Source of the DNA: Adiantum capillus-veneris
Taxonomy: Eukaryota; Streptophyta; Polypodiopsida; Polypodiales; Pteridaceae
Length of the DNA: 64,000 bases
Direction: 5' to 3'
NCBI GenBank assembly: GCA_014529385.2
Contig: CM043944.1
Coordinates: 78,943,884-79,007,883 of the forward strand
Positions 54,851-64,000 of this stretch are shown here, in pieces. Below the pieces are notes generated by a model. It was not told where the DNA came from, made no database searches, and saw nothing but the letters and a program-made list of their open reading frames with translations. The translations under genes and the position numbers were made by a program. Within the stretch, counting starts at the first letter, position 1, and each line of letters begins with the position of its first letter.

Positions 54851-57294
54851 CCTCCTTCCTCTTTCTGTTCTATGCTGAGGCGATCATCAGATTTTTGGCT
54901 TCACAACAGGTTGGTCTACGTGGCTTAGTGCTCCCTATTCAGGGCGACGAGCTACTAGATGCTGAGTTTGCAGACGACTCAGCTTTGTACTTGGAGGGCC
55001 AGGAGGCCAACCTTCATAGGTGTGAGCAAGCTCTTGAGACGTTTTGTTGTGCATCAGGCGCACGGATGAACTGGAGAAAGACAGTGGCTCCTACGCCTGA
55101 TTGGCTGCCAGGTGAGGGTTTCAGATGGATTTCCCCAGGGACTGCAATTCGGTACTTGAGTTGTCAAGTTGGTTTGGACTTGTCTCTTGAGCAGCAGATT
55201 GCTCCCCTCCTTGTGTCCATCAGGAGGAAGCTGTTACATTGGAGCTCCGCACGACTTTCTCTGGTAGGCAGAGTTGTAGTGGCCAACCAGGTGTTGTTGG
55301 CTACTATGTGGTACATCACATCTGGTTGGATCTTTTCGAGTTCCTGCATGAGCTAAGTAGAGAGGCTGATTAGGAATTTCCTTTGGTCAGGGCGCGACAC
55401 TTAGATAGCCCGGGCTAAAGTGACCTGGCAGGTCATCACTCTTCCTTGTTCTAAGGGGAGGTTGGGGATCATAGACCCAGCATTGCAGAGCAAAGCCCTT
55501 CTTGGGAAGTTTTTTGTCAGAGGATTGCTTCCAGGGGAGGAGCCCTGGAAGGAGTTTTTGCTTCAGCGGCTTAGTGCTAGAGTTCCTCAGGCTGGAGGCC
55601 CTTGGGGACCTTCGACTAGATAGATTTTCACAGAGAAGTGTAGAGTTTGCCTGAGCAGGAGACTGGAGGACCGTTTTGCTATGAGTCTACTCCGCTCCTG
55701 GGAGCATTTGAGGAGAGGCCTGGAGCAGCACCAGTCTGCTTGCACGGAGGAGCGTTTGCGACAGCCCCTTGTTTGGAACCCCATGGTTAGCACTCAGAGA
55801 GGCCACTTGGTTGGTAGTAGGCCTCATGTTTCTTGGGGTCCCATGGCAGAGGGTCTTGCACGCGCTGTAGGTGACTGGTTACAGTTCTCAGGCTTGTCAG
55901 AGGAGCTTCAGAGCATCCTGCTACATGGCATGAGAGGGGTGCTGAGCATGTGTCAGGACATCACAGAGGCAGTACCAGTTGAGTGGCTTACACCTCTAGA
56001 GTCAACAGTGCCTAGATGGATGGGGGCCTTCACGCGACTGGAGGTCCTCATCGCAGTTCAGGCTTGTTCAGAAACTGTACCTTCCCTGTTTTTCGAGCTA
56101 CAGGGTGAGGGTCGTTTACATCGAGTTTCAGTTGAGGCACCAGAGGTTGTAGAGTGCTGTTTTCAGAGGATCTGAGTTGTGGGTATCTCTGGGACGACTT
56201 GTGTCATAGATCTTGACCTAGCAGCTCTTGAGACTGGCCATTGGAGGCTGTGGGCTTGGGAGAGCTGTCCACTGACATGAGTGCAGTGGGATCCTGGAGA
56301 GTGCTTTTGGCGGGACCCTTTCGCCTCAGTTGACCATCCAGGTGTCCCTTTCTTTCAGTACACTGTTCGACTGGGACGTCACATACTGGTAGCACCTCAT
56401 TGGCAGGAGGAGGGTCTCACAGCTGAGTTCTTGTGAGCTTTTTGGGCAAGGTTGTGGGACGCCAGACAGCCGCGCGGAGTCACTTTGTTCCAGTGGTTGG
56501 TTGCACATAGAGCTACAGCAGTGGGGAGCTGCTTGTACATAGTGGTCTCTCGGCAGGTTGTGCAGCTTGTGGCCATCCTGTGGAGAGTCAGCGTCATTGT
56601 CTTTGGGATTGTCTTATGGCATAATTGGTTTGGCTTCGTGTCCTTCGGCTGATGCTAGCTTTTTCCACAGCACGACAGTATACTTGGGGGACAGCTGCTT
56701 GGTCCACTCTCACGGGCCCGGCACTACAGTTTGAGCTATCCTCCACCAGTAGGATGATAGTGATCCAGGTGGGTCGACCTACACTCCAGCCTGCTACAGA
56801 GCTTACTCCACAGAAGTGGTGCAGTGAGAGAGAGGAGTGTTGGGAGCTCATCTGCGGCCTGACACACTGGTTCATCTGGCGGGCCCGTTGCTTCCGCATC
56901 TGCGAGACTCGCCCCTGTACCACCAACAGTGACAGTTCGAGATCTTTGGCTAGAGCTGATCCATACTCTCAGGGGACAGTTTGAGAGATTCCAGGGCAGC
57001 TCCGACCGCATGCGGGAGCGTAGAGAGGCTGTCCTTCAACTCTGGCGCCCTGGGCCTTTCTTCACCATGGTCAAGGGTGGGCTCAGATGGCACTACCGTC
57101 CGCGTGTGTGGCTTTTCCCTCCTCCCATATCCTGATTTGCCTCATTGTACATATGCAGTTTTTTCATTGCGAGAGTCTCTCCTTATGATTGCTGTAGACC
57201 TCTCTAGTAGAGGTGGTTGTAGCCCTATGGGCAGTTTCATTAACTAATAGAAGGATCCTTTTCTCGGAAAAAATAAAAAACATAAAAAATTATA
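54851..57294 (+). mobile_element. L1-type LINE relic L1c, 5'-truncated
   Basis: Starts within the reverse transcriptase of an L1-type ORF2 and ends in an A-rich tail (AAAAAATAAAAAACATAAAA, 57268-57290). The A-rich end distinguishes it from LINE-GA. Confidence 0.75.
54895..57135 (+). pseudogene. L1c ORF2, palm to C-terminus, broken
   Basis: Visible in order: GLRGLVLPIQGDELLDAEFA, FADDSALYLEGQ (catalytic ADD near 54972), CCASGARMNWRKT, WSSARLSLVGRVVVANQVLL, then LPCSKGRLGIIDPALQSKALL, then a zinc-finger region QWLVAHRATAVGSC and CAACGHPVESQRHCLWDC, ending FFTMVKGGLRWHY. Frameshifts near 55355, 55620, 56175 and 56650. Plant L1-type ORF2 arrangement; the product would reverse transcribe LINE RNA, but this copy is dead. 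Confidence 0.75.
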
Positions 57295-57620
57295 AATGTG
57301 TCCAGTGGGCTACATCAACCTCACCATGAGGAAAATGGTACAAAGTGGGAGATTCTTCCAAAGTGTGTGTAAATAATCTAAATTAGCTACATCACAAAAT
57401 GGGAAGTGGAAAGAGCAAAACAGGTGGACTATATTTTTACTAAAGATCGTGATCCATCGTGAAGTAAGGACCTAGCCACCATGGGCGGATGAATGCCCAT
57501 CCATGCCTCTTAGCCCTATTTGAGCTGCCTTGGATGCTAGCATGTTACCCTCTGAGTGTGCTATAATCGAGAGCGCATCACATGCCAACTGAAAAGAACA
57601 AGTGGAAACAAGTTTAACAC
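57295..57620. other. Unassigned sequence
   Basis: No open frame, repeat or motif that I can support. Confidence 0.4.
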
Positions 57621-58068
57621 CTAAACACTTGAATTCAGAGAGATTTCACACTTAAAACTCATAGAGTGGCGGAGTTCCACTCCCAGATGCATTGGCCGCT
57701 AACTAGGCACCCTTTTCGTTTTTTTTTTTGATTTCACAAGATACAATTGCTGGAAAGAGCCACACCTTGTGAATTGAGCGTGTGCAAAAGACTCCCCCAA
57801 GGCTTTATTTTATAGGTCTTGCTTTACAATCCAAAAGCTCATGGCTTTTAATATTCTTCAAAAGCTACAGAAGGTCGATTTCTTTTTCCGCTGCCTAGAT
57901 GCCACGTTAGTAGTCCGTGATTTATGGCGCAAAATCTGCCGCAAATCACGGCACGTTTGCCTGGTGGTTGCGACAAAAATTGATCCGCCTTTTTGGTGAT
58001 AAATCTTTTCGACTTTATCTCCTTTGTTTCCCGGTCCAGATTCATGCTACGTCATTCAAATTGTGACA
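57621..58068 (-). repeat. LTR of a minus-strand element (family G-like)
   Basis: The plus strand ends TCAAATTGTGACA at 58068, followed by TAACCCCTCCTAG, a reverse polypurine tract. Inside, GTGGCGGAGTTCCACTCCCAG and GCATTGGCCGCTAACTAGGC parallel 59575-59625. The outer boundary is uncertain. Confidence 0.45.
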
Positions 58069-58839
58069 TAACCCCTCCTAGAATAAGGTAATCATGGTCG
58101 ATTCACCTTTGCAAAAACTCAAATGTAATTCTTGAGCAGACACTGGCTTCATGCATACATGCCAAATCCAATGACCATCACTGCTAGACAATACATTCTC
58201 TAGCATGCATCAACACAAAATTTAGTTTCAAAATCAAATTCTATCTAGCCATCTCATCCTCGCAGATTTGTTAATATCCAAGCATAGTGATCTTCTTAGT
58301 CATCACATCTTCTAGATTTCATCGGTCCCCCATAGATGTCTTGATGTAGTAAGACCACATATCTAGACTATCTCATTTAAGTCAGAACTTTTGATGCCTA
58401 GAATCAAATAGATGCTTCACAAACGCTACAGAATGCTATGCCAATGATACAAATTCACGCTTCACAAATACATTCACGAAGACATAAATACATAAGGCTC
58501 TTGCCCATATGTATGATACTTAGATGTAGGTTGGTTTGCATAGAGGATTGCCTAGTCACATGTATAGGGTACTCAGACGAAGGCCTGTCCGCATAGAAGA
58601 TTTTTCCAAGTCACATCTATAGGATACTCAGATGCAAATTTGTTCGTATAGGAGATTTCCAAATAGTATTGAAAGCAGATCCAAACAAGTATCAAACATT
58701 CAGACATCCGTGATCACCCAAACAAGGTTCAAACAGGTCTAAACAAGATCAGATAAGTTTAAACAATACGAGTTACGACCAGTTGATATTGTGCTAATTC
58801 TTTCTATCTTTTGTGGTGCGTATGCCCTATCAACTTCCT
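58069..58839 (-). other. Decayed element interior with ~54-bp repeats
   Basis: AT-rich, no coding signal. Three diverged units begin GATACTTAGATG (about 58517), GGTACTCAGACG (about 58568) and GATACTCAGATG (about 58622), each with a GCATAGA(G/A)GATT-like middle. Confidence 0.5.
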
Positions 58840-59215
58840 CATTTTTGTGCTAATTTTTTCGATTTAATGCTTCTTTAGTGCTAGGCTTCATTATGGCTGA
58901 GTCTGCCCTTGATCTCCGGAGTCATGACAAAAACTCAGTACGTTGAACTTTGTGTTGATGTATGCTCATGTGTGTGTGTGTGTGTGGTGTTGTGTTTGGG
59001 AGCATATGTTAGTACCTAGTTCTACACCCACTATTGGGCACTGACGACGTTAGTGGGGATGTCATGGTATTTAGTCAATACTATGCATGATGAAGCTGAT
59101 GGTTATATTGTCTTGTGGGTGACTACCATGGGTCTATACCTTGCACTTTCATTTATGGGTGAATCTGGGCTTATCTTGGATTCATCTAGGTATATATATA
59201 TAATACCTAAACAAT
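58840..59215 (+). mobile_element. Penelope-like tail fragment
   Basis: Carries the stem i elements GCTGAGT 58896 / ACTCAG 58933 around TCCGGA, stem ii CCCACTA 59027 / TAGTGGG 59051, and stem iii CATGGTAT 59063 / ATACTATG 59078. Also a (GT)n of about 11 units near 58970. No reverse transcriptase upstream, so this is a tail-only copy. Confidence 0.75.
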
Positions 59216-59540
59216 ATTTCTATAACAAGGTCTCAAATTAATGGTTCTTCTCGTTTCACAAGAGTAGATCTCCATCTCTTATGCTTCCAAATGCTTATAA
59301 CTCCATGTTCCTCCATGCCGCTACCTGTTATCTGCAAACAAATAACAAATCATCCAAATTCATTGATTAAACATGCTGAAATTTTCTATAGAAACCCTGA
59401 TTTGCTGCTGGAAACCCTAATTTTCCAAGTTGTCAAATCAAAATTTGTTCGGTCAATGTGTAATTGGAATTCCACTCGCGAGGGGGTAGAACCATTGCAA
59501 CAATCACTGACCTGAATCAAAACAACAAATATTAGAAGTT
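59216..59540. other. Unassigned AT-rich sequence
   Basis: Two GGAAACCCTRATTT-like motifs near 59390 and 59410; no coding or element boundary recognised. Confidence 0.35.
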
Positions 59541-59880
59541 GAAAGATAGCACATCGCTTTTAGATGGGAGACACGGAGTGGCATAGTTCCACTTTTAAAT
59601 GCATTGGCCCCAAAGTCTGGCGCCCCTTTTGGTACTTATTTTTATAGCAATAAAGGCAGAGTACAACTGCTAGGGAGTCACTTGGCAATTGTGCAACCAT
59701 GCAGTGATCTGCCAGGGAAGAACATCAAGGCACACGTTTAAAGGCCTTGAGGCCAAAAGCAACATATACAAAAGCTGGCGCCCCCAAAAGCTGGATCTAC
59801 TGAAAACATGGCACCCTAAAATTTTTGTCAACTCAAACGGTCATAAGAGTCAACGCTTTCACTGAGGCCACATCAACATG
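59541..59880 (-). repeat. LTR fragment of family G
   Basis: GCATTGGCCCCAAAGTCTGG, CGCCCCTTTTGGTACTTATT and AGCAATAAAGGCAGAGTACA form the inverse of the module in the 54.6-kb fragment. AATAAA is present in the opposite sense to the chromovirus order. Confidence 0.55.
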
Positions 59881-60060
59881 TACGACAATCTTATCAAGAG
59901 CCCTGTAGTCTATACACATCCTTCACGATCTATCTTTCTTTTGCACAAGCAACATTGGAGAACAAAAAGGTAAAGAGCTGTGTTGGATCAAACCCCTTTT
60001 TCAAAAGGTCTTTCACGTGGCTCATGCTTTCTGCATTTTGGGTTTCACTTGTTGGGGTTA
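59881..60060 (-). pseudogene. Gypsy reverse transcriptase relic
   Basis: The minus strand reads HVKDLLKKGFDPTQLF, then after a shift PMLLVQKKDRS, RMCIDYRAL and DKI, the fingers region of a gypsy polymerase (compare SPVLLVQKKDGSWRMCIDYR of element A). Short and broken. Probably the interior of the family G LTR element beside it. Confidence 0.7.
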
Positions 60061-60220
60061 GGGTTGCAACAATGCACACATAGCTTGGAGATATATAGTA
60101 AGCTCTAGTCACACAATAGAGAATGTATTACTAAGTGTGCAAAATACAAGATAAGATAGCCCTCGAGAGTGATGGGCGTCTATACAAAGCACGGGGAAAA
60201 AAACCTCTTAGTGAGGGAAA
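60061..60220. other. Unassigned sequence
   Basis: No supported feature. Its last bases (CCTCTTAGTGAGGGAAAAAAG) are purine-rich and could be the polypurine tract of the copia-type LTR that follows. Confidence 0.35.
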
Positions 60221-60900
60221 AAAGTGATGGCATCTCTTTGGATTCGTTTAGTCGCTCCCGGTTTCTCCTAGGGACAGGTGGAGTGAGGGCTGTTTTGTGG
60301 CTGTGCCCGTGAGCGTGAGGTTGTTTTCTCATGTTAGGATTTTTGAGCCATGTTTAGCTCAGGGTTTTGGCTTTGTTCCATGGCTATTAGGGTTGCTGCA
60401 AACTGGAAGTATTTTTCTCAGCCTTGCTTCTTTCTTCCCATAGCCTTAGAGAGCTTCTCGTACCTCTTCTTCGCATTTCCCCATTTTCTCCAAGTCGTGA
60501 GGGCTTGCTGTTGGCCGTCCTGGACTCTTGGAGGTATATAGAAGTGGGCAGGGCCACCATGGGATGCTGGTGCTTGGTACTACGGGTACTTTTGGGTACT
60601 GAAGGTACTTGGGTGCTAAGGACAGGAAGGTCTTGATGATCCCTACGCTGAGCTAGGCAAGAGCCAAGCCAAAACGTAAGGGGTGCTAGATGCTGGGGTA
60701 CTGCGACGACGATGACGATGCGGGATACTTGTGCTGCGTTGCTGTTGAGGTTCTAATGGGTACCGTTGGAGATGCTTGGTACTGCGATGACGCCAACGAC
60801 GACGACGAGGCTGTGGGCTGATCTGCTATCGCCGAGGATGGCAATGGGCTGAAAACTAAAAATGTTACTGACTTGAGGGCCGAGTTTGTTTGCTTTGTTA
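60221..60900 (+). repeat. Copia-type LTR fragment (family E), plus orientation
   Basis: GCATCTCTTTGGATTCG, TGGAGTGAGGGCTGTTTTGT, GCCATGTTTAGCTC and GGGTTTTGGCTTTGTTCCAT are the inverse of 63590-63760. Homology is clear to about 60405. Beyond that GAC/GAT-rich sequence is assigned only by position. Confidence 0.6.
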
Positions 60901-60935
60901 TTCATTGTCTTCTGTGTTTTCATTCTGTTGGAGTG
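60901..60935 (+). repeat. Element F LTR fragment, left of solo LTR
   Basis: CATTCTGTTGGAGTG parallels CAGTCTGTTTGAGTG of the element F LTR read in reverse. The fragment continues at 62414. Confidence 0.5.
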
Positions 60936-62413
60936 TGAAACCGGCCTGTTCAATCCAAAAAGGGCGGTAGACTTTACTTTAAACCTTGATTTAGCTTTCA
61001 CCCATTATTAGTCGTCTATTTTACCTGTACTTTCAAGACACAACAAAGGGGAGAGGGATACAGGCTGCTAGATTGCACCTGTATGAGTAGACGGACACCA
61101 GATTGGCCCCTAACTTAGGCGCCCCTTTCGGTATTTCTTTATTGTTCAAAAGAGGGAATAAACGCTGTGGTTCCCTACAAGCTGCCCCGCACAAACTCGG
61201 CTGAATTTCCACTGTTCCAGCCTGATTTCGGCAGCATAACTGTACTAGAACCCTTCACGGTCAGTATTCCCACGCATTGACTGACTTTCCCGACGCATAC
61301 GGGCACTTTGCAAAACCTGGCGAGAATCTGCAGCACGCTGAATTCTCTGTTTTCAGCCCTGAAAATGCGCCAGATCGCCTGTACAGCGGTCCCCTTGCGT
61401 CCCCGAACCTCTTGGGGGTATTAGGGTCCGTTTAGGGCCAAAACCCTAAACCTGCAAAAATACACAGCAGGCTGTAATTCACTGTTTCGGGCTCCGTTCC
61501 GCGTGCCGGTCGCATCCCTAGCAAGTCCTCGAGCTCCCGCACCTGTAGGGCTACTTGCCCTTTGAATCGGACGAGATTTCTGGCGTGAAACCTCTCCGAA
61601 TTCACCTGTACCTGCGGGGGGATTAGCCGCTAGCTAATCCAGTACCTGTGCAAGAGGCTCTTGCCTCGGCAATCGCGCATGAACCCACACAACTGTACAT
61701 TGGTCAAATGAAGAGCCCACTAGAGGGGCATAACATACTGCCAAAGGGGAGAGAGAGGGCAGTGCGTAGCGTGCAGGGCATCACTCCTGGCACCGCACTG
61801 TGCATAAGAGGGAAAGCAAGCACTCCATAGCTCTTAACCTGTGACAGAGACTTGCAAAATGAGCCTCCCAACTATAAATCACGTTTTTGCCTTCTCTATA
61901 AGTAGTAAACTGGCCTCAAAGTGCCAAGTGTCACTCATTTGTGCATTTTCCCGCTTTAGACCCTCGGGTCTAAAAATATCTCACCTGCAGCCTCTGTTGA
62001 CTTGGCCACAGAGTAACAAAATGATCCCCATGTCAAACTGCACGTAATGACGCGAAGACATTTTCAGGTCCCAAAATAGCAGTTCCCTAAATTTTAGGAG
62101 ATGCTGCCATTGTATCTTTCTAGGTCATCCGACCCTCTTTGTACACTGCGGCCACATCCAGAACTGAAATGTAGCCTCTGTAGCAAAGGATTCCACTTTG
62201 GCTAGTCAATGACCCCACTTGGCTAACCATAGTCCTTGTCCAACCTTAGTGCTCTCTTGCCCTCAGGCCCGGACTCCCTCTGGACAGTTCCACACTAGCT
62301 ATGCAATGCAGGGCAGTTAGATTTCCCGAGGGGTGTTTCCAAAAAGTGAAAGTAAATAGATAATAAGAAAGAAATCAACAAAAAGGATAGATAGTAGTCA
62401 CACACTGGTGACA
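60936..62413 (-). repeat. Solo LTR of chromovirus family (TSD GAGTG)
   Basis: 1478 bp from TGAAACCGGCCTG to CACTGGTGACA, the reverse complement of element A's LTR and the same length. Flanked by perfect GAGTG at 60931-60935 and 62414-62418, so the internal region was lost by LTR-LTR recombination. It lies inside an old element F LTR. Confidence 0.95.
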
Positions 62414-62483
62414 GAGTGAGATTTCACGCACATTGCACTGAGGAGCACCACTGTAGAGAGCACGACACATTATCTCCGCTACA
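62414..62483 (+). repeat. Element F LTR fragment, right of solo LTR
   Basis: CACGCACATTGCACTGAGGA and GTAGAGAGCACGACACATTAT, ending CCGCTACA, are the inverse of 47325-47395, i.e. the terminal part of the F LTR. Confidence 0.8.
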
Positions 62484-62738
62484 CTCTCGGCAATCCCCAA
62501 GGAGCACTCGCAACATCTTTGTCTCATCTTACGTATATTAAGACAAGAAAAGTTGTATGCGAAGCAAACTAAACAAACTAAGGTGTTATTCACTTTAATC
62601 ACTTCCGACGAGTGACCGGACGAAAATACAGAGATAATTGCAAACTTCACACTTGTCTATACTTTAACACTTGAATAACTGAGAGAGACGACACGACTAA
62701 GCGTAGTTCTGAGTCAAGGCGTATTGGCCCCAAAGACT
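62484..62738 (-). repeat. Probable family G LTR fragment
   Basis: The right part (GAGAGACGACACGACTAAGC, GTATTGGCCCCAAAGACT) parallels 59568-59620. The left part is unassigned. Copia-type LTR E3 is inserted at 62739. Confidence 0.4.
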
Positions 62739-62893
62739 TGTCAAAGGTGGCAGTGGAAAATGCAATGAAGATAAGAACTGGCTCGTGATCCGGTGGACAT
62801 CGCGACTCCAATCTAGAACACCTGCAATGCCAAACACATGAACAAGGCACACTTGGGGAGAAGAGAGATCACTGAGGTAGAACGAGACATGAC

Positions 62894-62966
<73 letters not shown>

Positions 62967-63764
62967 GAAAGGCTCTCCATGCTGATAACAATCTGCTCAT
63001 ACAAATGACCAAGGGTGGTCCAGCATAGAACTGACCTGCCAACTGGATAGACCCGAGGTGCACACAACTGCGACTGCTAGTGACACTGACAATTGCTCTT
63101 GCACACGAGACGATTGACAAGGTCTCCACATGGACATCACCTCCAACATGCTCTGAGAGCATATATCTGGTGCATCTCCTCCTGTCTAGATCTAGATCTC
63201 GATTGAGGAAACCTGCCACTGCACATAGTCACAAGGCCTTTGAAAGGCTAGTGTGAGGAAACGCTTCACTGTAGAGATGATCTCTGAGCACTATACCTGC
63301 TGCCCATAAAAAGCCTTGCCCTTTGTTCATCTACTACAGGCCCCTCTCTGGCACCTAAGAGAGGCACCCCCCTTTGGGCTATACTGCAATGCTCTGAAGT
63401 GCCCTCCCCCCCGCTTGCTCCATTTATAGGTCAATGGGCTGGATGCCCGACCCAATCCTCCAGCTCCACGACTATGATAAATGGGGGAAAAATAGGAATA
63501 GGGTGGTCAGAGGCCACTAAATGCACAGGGGGCCATGGGAAAAATGTGCCAAGGATGGGGAATAATATTCCTAGCCTGAAGGACCACAGAAGACCATGGA
63601 ACCAAGCCAAAACCCGAGCTAAACATGGCTAAGGACAACCGACATGAGAGAACGACCTCACATTGGCTGGGCACAGCCACAAAACAGCCCTCACTCCCTA
63701 ACGCTTTTTCTGGGAGAAACTGGGACCGAGTGGACGAATCCAAAAAGATGCCTGAACTCTAACA
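62739..63764 (-). repeat. 3' LTR of copia-type element E3
   Basis: Starts TGTCAAAGGTGGCAG (compare TGTCAAAGGTGCAATGG at 160) and ends GAACTCTAACA. A polypurine tract follows on the minus strand, making it a 3' LTR of an element that continues past the window. Contains (GA)n at 62896-62961. Confidence 0.75.
62896..62961. repeat. (GA)33 microsatellite
   Basis: Dinucleotide run inside the E3 LTR. Confidence 0.95.
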
Positions 63765-63779
63765 CCCCCTCTTAGCTCC
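63765..63779 (-). other. Polypurine tract of element E3
   Basis: The minus strand reads GGAGCTAAGAGGGGG and then TGTTAGAG, the LTR start. Confidence 0.75.
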
Positions 63780-64000
63780 TGGAAAGGAAGTTGGACCAGC
63801 AAGCTAAATTGAGCAATTTACAACTGTAAAGAGAGGGTTTTGTGGACGAGGATATCTGCTACAAACTCTGCAATAGGAAAGTATCCTGCAGTATAGAATC
63901 GAATTGCTACCCCCGAAAGACATTCGAGAAGTAAAATGTTGTCCACTAAAGGTAAATCCGGCTCTATCAAGAACCTCCTCAAGCCTACCGACTCACAAGT
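63780..64000 (-). pseudogene. Copia-type RNase H end (element E3, cut by window edge)
   Basis: The minus strand gives EFVADILVHKTLSLQL*, resembling the copia RNase H end EQVADILTKPL, about 70 bp before the polypurine tract. It is too short to judge integrity. Confidence 0.5.

Noticed and set aside
61648-61830. ORF MQEALASAIAHEPTQ... present at several places
   Set aside because: It is part of the chromovirus LTR (also in the LTRs at 16062-16244 and 23270-23467, opposite strand) and reflects LTR copies, not a gene family.

Overview
The window is repeat-rich plant nuclear DNA. It contains one recognisable host gene, five exons of an SLC13/SAC1-type anion transporter. Almost everything else is retrotransposons inserted into one another: Ty3/gypsy chromoviruses, copia-type LTRs primed by initiator tRNA-Met, two kinds of LINE, gag-only and non-coding LTR elements, and a Penelope-like element. 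Plant hallmarks are the copia primer site, the DUF4283-like L1 ORF1, the chromodomain integrase and AT-rich GT-AG introns. A SAC1-like transporter plus a Penelope-like element suggests a seed-free land plant (fern, lycophyte or bryophyte) rather than an angiosperm. That is inference, and I cannot name the species.

Layout. 1-912 is the 5' LTR end of a minus-strand copia-type element. 913-7800 is an old gypsy pol relic (D), split by a non-coding LTR element (C, TSD ACGAT). C's 3' LTR is split by a LINE inserted in its (CT)n tract, and that LINE is split by a Penelope-like element: four nested layers. 7843-13893 holds decayed L1-type LINEs. 12.9-43.76 kb is a same-strand chain of LINE copies (called LINE-GA here), each abutting (GA)n microsatellite at its 3' end and, where visible, at its 5' end. 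Two chromoviruses sit inside these LINEs: the nearly intact A (15480-24179, TSD ATTAC) and the internally deleted B (29006-33369, TSD TAGGT).

43.76-47.2 kb carries the transporter exons, with element debris in intron 1. 47325-52952 is a gag-protease-only LTR element (F) inserted downstream of exon 5. 53-64 kb is LTR fragments, a candidate MITE, an L1 ORF2 relic, a Penelope tail, a solo chromovirus LTR (TSD GAGTG) and the 3' LTR of another minus-strand copia-type element running off the right edge.

Most interesting signals: (1) a LINE family that lands only in (GA)n/(TC)n, in a fixed orientation, ends in short CATTT repeats and chains head-to-tail; (2) a Penelope-like tail with hairpins supported by compensatory changes across three copies; (3) chromovirus proteases with a D-P-G active-site motif. 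Coordinates and similarities were read by eye. No database search was run, so family names rest on motif recognition.
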